From assembly GCA_030538115.1 (NCBI GenBank), contig JAUNUP010000036.1, positions 1 to 28,562 of the forward strand: a stretch of DNA of 28,562 bases. The letters run 5' to 3'. Positions within the stretch are counted from its first letter, which is position 1, and every line of letters begins with the position of its first letter. Below are positions 23,312 through 28,562 of the stretch, in pieces. The stretch is from Dermatophilus congolensis (GTDB taxonomy: Bacteria > Actinomycetota > Actinomycetes > Actinomycetales > Dermatophilaceae). Both the position numbers and the translations under genes were made by a program. The notes beneath the pieces are model-generated. The model searched no databases and was not told the DNA's origin. It saw only the letters and a list, made by a program, of their open reading frames with translations.

Positions 23312-24451
23312 TCACGTTTCCTTGTGAGTCGTAGATGGCGGCGGGGGGACGCGGACTCCCGCTGTCGCGTCGCCGACTGCGCGGCGCGCGAGATCGTCGA
23401 GAGTCGGTGCGAGAGCGAGTGCGTCCCGAGCGGCGACGTATGCCGTGAGCGTCTGAGACGGGTGGCTGTGGCCCAGGAGGGACTGAACGTCTTTCAGGGT
23501 CATGCCGCCCTGCAGGGCTAATGTCGCGGCCGTTCGTCTGAGAACGTGCCAGCCGGTGCAGTCCGGCACGCTCGCTGCATCGCTAGCCTTGATGAGCGCC
23601 CTTCGGCTGCTGTGATAGTTCAATCGCTGCCCAGACGCTGTGGTGAACAACGGGCCTTGCCGACCTCGGCTGATGCGCCCGAGTAAGGGCCTCAATGCGA
23701 GCGGCAGAGCGACTGCTCGTGCCCCCGCCGTGCTCTTCGGAGCCTTGACGACATAGGTGCCTTGGCCGCGCGCGAGCGACGTACGGACGTGGACCAGACC
23801 ATTGCCGAGATCGAGGTCGCCGACGTTGAGTGCGGCGATCTCTCCCCATCGAAGCCCTAGCACGCCTCCAAAAAGGAACTGAGCACGAAGTGCATCGTTG
23901 TCGCCGGTGGTGGCGACGAGCCTCGCCAGCTCATCCGTGCTGAGAGTTCGCCCCATGCGCCAGGCAGCCTTTCTGACTGAGACGCCGACCGACGGGTCGG
24001 GGGCATCGGTCAAGCCGGAGCGTTGCGCCTCGATCCACGTCGCGCGGAAGACCGCTAGAGCCTTGACCTGGGTGCTTGGGCCGACGTGGTTGGTGTGCAT
24101 CTCGGTCATCCAGTCGAGAACCGCACTGCGGTTGATCTCATCGAAAGACCAGACTTCCCAGCGACCGAGGTAGTTAGCGGCGACGCCCTCGAAGCGAGCT
24201 GCGCTTCCAGGAGACCAGCGAAGACGGCCAAGGGCCAACGCGGCGGGAAGTGCGTCGCCGAACGTGGGGCGCGGGGCGGGGGCGACGCCCGCTACTTCGC
24301 GAGTCTGGTTGCGTCCGTCCCGACCTGCGTCAAGGACGCTGCGCGTCGCTGCGCGATGGCCTGCGGCCACCCTTGACCCAGGCCGTGCCGCACGCTGGGG
24401 GCTGGATATCGGCCGTCGCCCCCTTCCTGGCATCACCGGGTTCGAGGTCAT
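23312..24451 (-). CDS. int: Tyrosine site-specific integrase
   Basis: A 379-residue phage-type integrase that recombines the element with the tRNA-Arg site. The catalytic set is complete: Arg201 (GLRWGEIAAL), a lysine in VVKAPKS (236 or 239), His302 and Arg305 (WHVLRR), His328 (LLGHSHPSQT) and nucleophile Tyr338 (LTAYVAARD). Residues 62-160 form the SAM-like core-binding domain; the first 60 residues are an Arg/Pro-rich extension. Its ATG overlaps the stop of the 58-residue gene (ATGA), so it is the last member of the coupled operon. It lies about 650 bases from the att site, with only the cargo gene between. Confidence 0.93.
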   Translation of the reverse strand: MTSNPVMPGRGRRPISSPQRAARPGSRVAAGHRAATRSVLDAGRDGRNQTREVAGVAPAPRPTFGDALPAALALGRLRWSPGSAARFEGVAANYLGRWEVWSFDEINRSAVLDWMTEMHTNHVGPSTQVKALAVFRATWIEAQRSGLTDAPDPSVGVSVRKAAWRMGRTLSTDELARLVATTGDNDALRAQFLFGGVLGLRWGEIAALNVGDLDLGNGLVHVRTSLARGQGTYVVKAPKSTAGARAVALPLALRPLLGRISRGRQGPLFTTASGQRLNYHSSRRALIKASDAASVPDCTGWHVLRRTAATLALQGGMTLKDVQSLLGHSHPSQTLTAYVAARDALALAPTLDDLARRAVGDATAGVRVPPPPSTTHKET

Positions 24452-24624
24452 CGGCCCTCCTCGTGGTATTCGTCTTCGGTGAGAGCGGTGATCTGGATCG
24501 TGAGGTAGGTGTCTCCGGTCGGGAGAAAGTCGGTCAGGTCTGGGTATTCCGGCAGGTCGATGAGCGTCACCCCGCGTTGGAGTGGGGACACGTAGGCGCG
24601 TCCGTCGTAGGCGAATGTGTTCAT
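24448..24624 (-). CDS. 58-residue AICE protein in the xis position
   Basis: A small acidic protein beginning MNTFAYDGRAYVSPLQRG and ending LTEDEYHEEGR, with a beta-like middle (YLTIQITALTED). It overlaps both neighbours by ATGA junctions, transfer ATPase before and integrase after, and has AAGGGG upstream. In pSAM2-like elements this slot usually holds the excisionase, but no helix-turn-helix or basic wing is visible. An unrelated small protein, or an excisionase partner that does not bind DNA itself, is possible. Longer readings to 24735 lack a start signal. Confidence 0.7.
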   Translation of the reverse strand: MNTFAYDGRAYVSPLQRGVTLIDLPEYPDLTDFLPTGDTYLTIQITALTEDEYHEEGR

Positions 24625-25970
24625 GTCACATCCCCTTCCAGGGTGATAAGGCGTGGTGGGAGGAGTTGTTCGAGGTCGGTGGCGAGACCGCGATGGCGTG
24701 TGGCGAGGTCTTTGCGGACCTCCTCTGGCACCCACCAGGCGCGAACGAATTCCGGGCCGTCGCCGCAGTCAGTGACGGCCACCCCTCGCTGCTCGCGGCG
24801 GATGCGAGTGGGCGTGATCTGTTCGTCCTCTCGAGCGCTGTCGCCGAGAGACGCCCTCGCCTGCTCGTCGGTGGCGCAGCGGAATGCGATTTTTCCGGGG
24901 CACGCATCTCGAATTTGCGTCGGCACGGCATCCGCCGTGGGTTTCTGAGTGCCGGGCACCATGACGATCCCGGCGGCGCGGCCTAGTCGTGCGAGCCGCG
25001 ATAGCAGGCGAACCCGTTCGGCTGCGAGATCCTTGTCTTCCTTGCTTGGGCTTTCGGGGGTGCAGACTTCGGCGACCTCATCGACCACGGTGAGAAGCAA
25101 CGGCCGGAACCGGCTGTAACCGAGATCCCGCGCGCTCACGAGTCCTGCGGCTCGGAGTTCGCTCATGCGGCGCACGCGGATCTCTTCCAGCGCGCGGAGA
25201 ACCTGCGTCGCCTCGTCGGTGGTCTCGGCGAATGCCGACGCTCTCGGTTCCCACACGCCGAGTTCGACGCCGCCCTTCATGTCGAGTAGGACGAGTGCGA
25301 CCTCGGGTCGAGAGATAACGGAGCCGATGAGCGCCGCCAGAAAGCTGCTCTTTCCAGAGCCAGGCTCGCCGCCGACGAAAACGGATCGATCGAGCGGGAC
25401 GAGCCATCGGCTGCCGTCTTCGCGGATGCCGACGACCGCTTGCAGGTCGTCATCGGCAACCTGCACCTGGTCTGCTCCGGCGATGAAGTTGCTGCTCGCC
25501 CACGGGTCACGAAGGAGCGCCCTGAGTTCGACTTTTCCTGCGTCTGCCTCTCGAATGCGTACCGGCGCACGCCACGCACATCCGATCGCTTCCCCTGCCC
25601 TTCGGTAGTCCTTTACCGAGGTTCCGGCAACGGGGCGGACCAACACCGAAGCCGCTGCTTTGGTTCCGCGAACCTGGATTCGGGGAACCTGGATCTCGCC
25701 GCTTGGTCGCTTCTCAACGAGGTCGCATCCGCGGGCGAGCCGAGGCCAGGTCCAAAGCCACAACCAAGCGCGGAAGCTGCCAGCAAGCCGGAGCGACCAG
25801 GCAGTGATGAGCGCGAGCACAATGCCACTCATCAGTAGGATTGCCGTGATCGTTTCGTGGTATTCGACTACGACCGCGATCAGCCCGAGGACCGCCACCG
25901 CATGCGCCTGCCAGGGAACGGCGGTGGCGGTCCTCTTCGCTATCGCGGCGATCTGTCTCGCCGCTGACAT
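24621..25970 (-). CDS. FtsK/SpoIIIE-type DNA transfer ATPase (TraSA-like)
   Basis: A 449-residue motor of the FtsK-HerA family. Two membrane helices lie at about residues 22-37 and 41-60, then the ATPase domain: Walker A GEPGSGKS (201-208), Walker B VLLDMKG (228-234), a second acidic site VVDEVAE (295-301) and TQKPTADAVPTQIRD (341-355), all FtsK-typical. It lacks the long N-terminal membrane domain of chromosomal FtsK, fitting the AICE transfer protein that moves double-stranded DNA between mycelial or clumped cells. The 62-residue gene stop overlaps its start (TGATG). It should be essential for conjugative transfer. Confidence 0.92.
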   Translation of the reverse strand: MSAARQIAAIAKRTATAVPWQAHAVAVLGLIAVVVEYHETITAILLMSGIVLALITAWSLRLAGSFRAWLWLWTWPRLARGCDLVEKRPSGEIQVPRIQVRGTKAAASVLVRPVAGTSVKDYRRAGEAIGCAWRAPVRIREADAGKVELRALLRDPWASSNFIAGADQVQVADDDLQAVVGIREDGSRWLVPLDRSVFVGGEPGSGKSSFLAALIGSVISRPEVALVLLDMKGGVELGVWEPRASAFAETTDEATQVLRALEEIRVRRMSELRAAGLVSARDLGYSRFRPLLLTVVDEVAEVCTPESPSKEDKDLAAERVRLLSRLARLGRAAGIVMVPGTQKPTADAVPTQIRDACPGKIAFRCATDEQARASLGDSAREDEQITPTRIRREQRGVAVTDCGDGPEFVRAWWVPEEVRKDLATRHRGLATDLEQLLPPRLITLEGDVT

Positions 25971-26158
25971 CAGTTCTCCGCAGAGGTGGCGAGGTCGATG
26001 TCCTCGCGCATCTGCCGTGCGATGCGTGCCAGGCCCTCGGTGTCAGGGCCAAGCCCGTCCGCCATTAGCGCGAGTTCCTCGAAAGTCGCGAGGACCGTGC
26101 GGAGGAATCTCACTCCATTCGGCGGAAGTGTGATCGTCAGTCCTGCATCGTCGCTCAT
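25970..26158 (-). CDS. 62-residue AICE protein of unknown function
   Basis: A small acidic protein. It begins MSDDAGLTITLPPNGVRFL and then appears all-helical (RTVLATFEELALMADGL, then GLARIARQMREDIDLA). Start overlaps the Pra-like gene stop (ATGA) and its stop overlaps the transfer ATPase start (TGATG), so it is co-translated with both. No domain is recognised. Its position suggests an accessory role in transfer or replication. Confidence 0.72.
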   Translation of the reverse strand: MSDDAGLTITLPPNGVRFLRTVLATFEELALMADGLGPDTEGLARIARQMREDIDLATSAEN

Positions 26159-26490
26159 GCCGCGCTCCTCTCTGGTCGCTGTGTGGCGGGCTCGACTGCT
26201 TCCGCGCTCCAGGCGAGACCGCTTCGTCCGTTCGTGTCCCAGTGCATGACTCGGCAGCCGATGAGGCGAACGAGCGTGCCTTGCGGAATCTCGAGAACGG
26301 CGGTGCCCGGCACGGTGATCCGGACCATGCCGCTCTCGCCAGCGGCTTCGTCACTGATGTACACGTCAGCCGTGGATTTCTCCACGCCGTTCGCGTCTCG
26401 TTGCACTTCGCCTGTGAGGCGATTGGCCTTCGGTTCTGCCTTGAGCAGAAAAACCGTGCAACCACTCAGGTCGACCTTTGGGCGCCTCAT
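26155..26490 (-). CDS. Pra-like replication/excision activator (putative)
   Basis: A 111-residue protein. Order of features: a short beta start (VDLSGCTVFLLKAEPKA), TGEVQRDANGVEKSTADVYI, then VRITVPGTAV, GTLVRLIGCRVMHWDT and GLAWSAEAVEPA. The pattern of a small beta-barrel with TGE-x-x-D-x-x-G near the front resembles proteins annotated as plasmid replication, integration and excision activator (Pra) in pSAM2-type elements; the match is by eye and weak. The ATG at 26490 overlaps the HTH gene stop (ATGA). A longer reading to 26880 lies inside the HTH gene in another frame and is not real. Confidence 0.7.
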   Translation of the reverse strand: MRRPKVDLSGCTVFLLKAEPKANRLTGEVQRDANGVEKSTADVYISDEAAGESGMVRITVPGTAVLEIPQGTLVRLIGCRVMHWDTNGRSGLAWSAEAVEPATQRPERSAA

Positions 26491-27137
26491 GACGATTTCC
26501 CGGCGATGAACGGCGACGTGTTGACGGTGGGGAACGTCGGCCAGAACGTGCTGCGTGGTCCGCCTCCGGCGTTCAGCCGGGACTTCGCGAAAGGTGCTGC
26601 CCACCACGGGTTTACGTTTGCGAGAGTGAAGCTCACGTCTCGGGAGTCCGTCTCGCGGTGAATCTCCACGATTTCGGCCGCGAAGCCGACGAGTCCGCGA
26701 ACCGTTACCAAGAAGGGCATGCCTCCTTCGCGCTGGATGATGTCCCGCATGCCGACCTCTGCCCGGTCGGAGATCGTCCACCAGCGATCGAAGCCGCGCC
26801 AGTCGCCGTTGGCCGCTGTCTGAGCGTTGAAGCCCATCGGGCCTGTCTCCGGTGTGGGGCGAGGTGTCTCCGGTCGGCATCGCGCCACGAACACGGGGGA
26901 GCGTTGCAGGTAGTCGCCGACGTTGCGAGGTATGTCGGCGATGGTCTCGATGACCTTCGTGTTCGCGAGTTCGTGTGTGGCTTCATCGCTGATGAAGATG
27001 CCGGACGGTGTGTTGGTGGTCTCGCCTGCGAGTCCTGCTGCGACCCAGGATTCGATGATGGGCCGACTCATGCCGACTGCCTTGGCGACGGACCTGAGAC
27101 TCTGCATTCCTGCCTCCCTGATCGTCTTTGCTGACAT
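26487..27137 (-). CDS. HTH protein heading the AICE operon
   Basis: A 216-residue protein with an excisionase/MerR-type helix-turn-helix near residues 14-38 (SLRSVAKAVGMSRPIIESWV, then AAGL) and a short wing (SGIFISDEA). The rest (about 60-216) is unfamiliar: Trp-rich segments FDRWWTISDRAE and NPWWAAPFAKSR, plus VTVRGLVGFAAEIVEIH. The HTH slot could be a regulator or a large excisionase. The ATG at 27137 comes five bases after a -10 box without a ribosome-binding site, so it is probably leaderless. It heads the coupled run to int, which makes self-regulation through P1/P2 plausible. Confidence 0.8.
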   Translation of the reverse strand: MSAKTIREAGMQSLRSVAKAVGMSRPIIESWVAAGLAGETTNTPSGIFISDEATHELANTKVIETIADIPRNVGDYLQRSPVFVARCRPETPRPTPETGPMGFNAQTAANGDWRGFDRWWTISDRAEVGMRDIIQREGGMPFLVTVRGLVGFAAEIVEIHRETDSRDVSFTLANVNPWWAAPFAKSRLNAGGGPRSTFWPTFPTVNTSPFIAGKSS

Positions 27138-27171
27138 CAGTGAGTCTAGTCTGGCTAGTGAAGGATGGCAA
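27135..27171 (-). promoter_or_regulatory. Promoter P1 of the AICE operon, leaderless
   Basis: On the minus strand: TTGCCA (27171-27166), exactly 17 bases, TAGACT (27148-27143), five bases, ATG (27137-27135). No ribosome-binding site is present, so the message should start at the ATG. An inverted repeat GATGGC-AATA-GCCATC (27164-27179) overlaps the -35 and may be an operator. Confidence 0.75.
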
Positions 27172-27216
27172 TAGCCATCGACGACACGTTTTAGATCTTG
27201 ATCTCGCGCTCGGCCT

Positions 27217-28536
27217 TCACAGGAGCCGTCCAGCCGAGTGGCACCAGCGCCGCACTGCGGCTGTCGCCGCGTCTAGTGGTTCACCTGTGGCGAGAGGGGG
27301 AGGGGTTTCTGCGTCGATGAGGTGGGACAGCAGGGCATCGGTTGTTCCGTCGTATCCCTGGTTGAGGAAGGTCCACACTCGCGGAGAGCATGCGTGATCT
27401 TGTTCTCCATGCCAGGCGCGGCGAGCCGCGCGACATGTGGTGAACGTGACCGTGGACCACGAGCGCGAGCGTCGGAGTGGCCAGCCCGAGTAGCCGAGAG
27501 CGCGATGGCGAGGTGAGCGGCAGGGATGTCGCGGCGGGTTCTCGGGGTCATCGGTGCCACAGCGGGGGCAGGAGATGTCCGCTGCCACCTGACAGTCAAC
27601 GATGTGATCCGACGAGTCGCCGTCGCCGGTGAGCAGGTCTTTCGTGACGTACGCGAGCGATTTCTTGATGTAACCGATCGTGCGACGCGCATGGCGGTGG
27701 TCATCGCCGGGCGTCACGATGATCTCGGCGATGCACTGAGCGCCCCAGGCCATCTCGCGCCCCTGGAATCGTGTTGAAGAGGCCGCGACCTCCTTCTCGA
27801 TCACGCGGGAGCGACGGCGCTCCGAGCTGTCGGTGTAGAGGTCGAGCGTCACCCAGCCCGGCAGGCGAACGAGCAGGTGGAAGTGGACTGCGCCGCGCGA
27901 CTGCATCTCGGCCACGCCCGCGTACGCCAATCTGCCCTCTAGGCCGAGTGAGCGTGTAAGGCGGGTCGCGGTCCTGTTCCACAGGCGACCGGTCCCGCTG
28001 TTCCACGCGGCTTGTCCCTGGTAGTCGTAGGCCGCGACATCGAGCGGCGTGCCCGCGATGGAGTCACCGGGCTCGTGTCGAACGCCGCAACGGCAGGCTG
28101 ACCGAGCAGCGCGGATGCGCCAGGCGCGCTGCGCCGAAGCCGACAGGCGCGGAGACGCCTCCGGCTTCGGAACCCGATGCACTCGTCCGAACGACGGCGC
28201 GGTGAGCGTGAGCATGACGACCACCGCCGTCTTATCTACGTCGAGTGCGCCAGATCTCAGGATCGCCGCAGCGTCGCCGCCATACAGTGCCGCACAACTT
28301 GGACACGCTGCGCGCCTGCGAGACCCACAGCGAACCTCGATGGTCTCTCCGCTCTCATCCCTGAGTCGGAGCGGGCGTGAACAGGGGAGAGAGATCCCGA
28401 GCTTTTCTAGGTCTGCATAAGACTTCTTTACCGGGTCAAGAGCGTCGGCCTCACCGGCGCTCCGGGCTCCGCCCTGCCCGCCGGCCCAGGCCGCCGCCGG
28501 CCCCGCCGGGGGCGCGTTGGAGCTTCGCCTGGCCAC
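27217..28536 (-). CDS. RepSA-like rolling-circle replication initiator
   Basis: A protein of at least 439 residues. From the N-terminus: a Gly/Ala-rich start, PCSRPLRLR and CPSCAALYGGDAA (zinc-like cysteines), ARSACRCGVRHEPGD then GTPLDVAAYDYQGQAAWN, the metal motif AVHFHLLVRL (HxH of the HUH class) and GYIKKSLAYVTKDL carrying the conserved Lys/Tyr region with the probable nicking tyrosine. Near the end, HRALGYSGWP and AARRAWHGEQ match the family tail. RepSA of pSAM2 nicks a double-strand origin to start rolling-circle replication after excision. The GTG at 28536 is the earliest start in the window, but the frame stays open to the edge, so the true start may lie outside. Confidence 0.88.
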   Translation of the reverse strand: MARRSSNAPPAGPAAAWAGGQGGARSAGEADALDPVKKSYADLEKLGISLPCSRPLRLRDESGETIEVRCGSRRRAACPSCAALYGGDAAAILRSGALDVDKTAVVVMLTLTAPSFGRVHRVPKPEASPRLSASAQRAWRIRAARSACRCGVRHEPGDSIAGTPLDVAAYDYQGQAAWNSGTGRLWNRTATRLTRSLGLEGRLAYAGVAEMQSRGAVHFHLLVRLPGWVTLDLYTDSSERRRSRVIEKEVAASSTRFQGREMAWGAQCIAEIIVTPGDDHRHARRTIGYIKKSLAYVTKDLLTGDGDSSDHIVDCQVAADISCPRCGTDDPENPPRHPCRSPRHRALGYSGWPLRRSRSWSTVTFTTCRAARRAWHGEQDHACSPRVWTFLNQGYDGTTDALLSHLIDAETPPPLATGEPLDAATAAVRRWCHSAGRLL

Positions 28537-28562
28537 ACCTGCACTCTCAGGGGTCAGACCGC

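Larger units (their letters stand above)
22632..28562 (-). mobile_element. AICE (pSAM2-type integrative conjugative element), left end
   Basis: The element begins at a tRNA-Arg 3' remnant and carries a RepSA-like initiator, an FtsK-type transfer ATPase and a tyrosine integrase next to the att site. This is the diagnostic set of actinomycete integrative and conjugative elements, which replicate by rolling circle and move as double-stranded DNA. Genes are packed on the minus strand and look less GC-rich than the chromosome by eye. The other end, with the intact tRNA-Arg, should lie beyond the right edge. Confidence 0.85.

Overview
The window is very GC-rich on its left side. It shows TANNNT -10 boxes, several apparently leaderless starts, GTG/TTG starts, a DtxR/IdeR-type regulator, an XPB-associated helicase-domain protein, a DUF3027 protein beside a cold-shock protein, and an integrative element of the Streptomyces pSAM2 type. 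Together these indicate a high-GC actinomycete, probably Micrococcales. The genus cannot be named from sequence alone.

Left part (1-9935). After a perfect 128-bp direct repeat (1-290) and the minus-strand helicase-associated gene (299-2746) comes a complete deoxynucleoside catabolism divergon. The minus-strand arm is cdd (cytidine deaminase), nupC (nucleoside uptake) and a SorC-type deoR regulator. The plus-strand arm is deoA (thymidine phosphorylase), deoC (deoxyribose-phosphate aldolase) and a PGM2-like phosphohexo/pentomutase that probably does the DeoB job. Deoxynucleosides are imported, deaminated and phosphorolysed, deoxyribose-1-phosphate is isomerised, and deoxyribose-5-phosphate is cleaved. 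Deoxyribose-5-phosphate is also the expected inducer of DeoR. Both arms fire from overlapping back-to-back promoters near 5843-5902, which carry an inverted repeat. A dispersed palindromic repeat, core GTGCCACGGCAC, fills three of the gaps between these genes.

Middle part (10118-22560). In order: cold-shock protein, DUF3027 protein, AzgA-type purine permease, a 27-residue membrane microprotein, a conserved hypothetical on the minus strand, pdxH, a DtxR/IdeR regulator with all canonical metal ligands, a secreted NlpC/P60 hydrolase broken by one extra C, an SbcD/SbcC-like nuclease-ATPase pair without a zinc hook, and a secreted PGRP/amidase-2 protein ending in a strong terminator.

Right part (22632-28562). 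The 3' part of a tRNA-Arg(CCG) gene marks the attachment site of an actinomycete integrative and conjugative element (AICE) that runs off the right edge. Its minus-strand genes are a RepSA-like rolling-circle initiator, then a tightly coupled run of HTH protein, Pra-like protein, 62-aa protein, FtsK-type transfer ATPase, 58-aa protein and tyrosine integrase. A separately promoted 110-aa cargo gene lies next to the att site. The HTH operon and the cargo gene share nearly the same promoter architecture, which suggests common control. The AICE promoter pair, the repeat family and the broken hydrolase are the points most worth checking.
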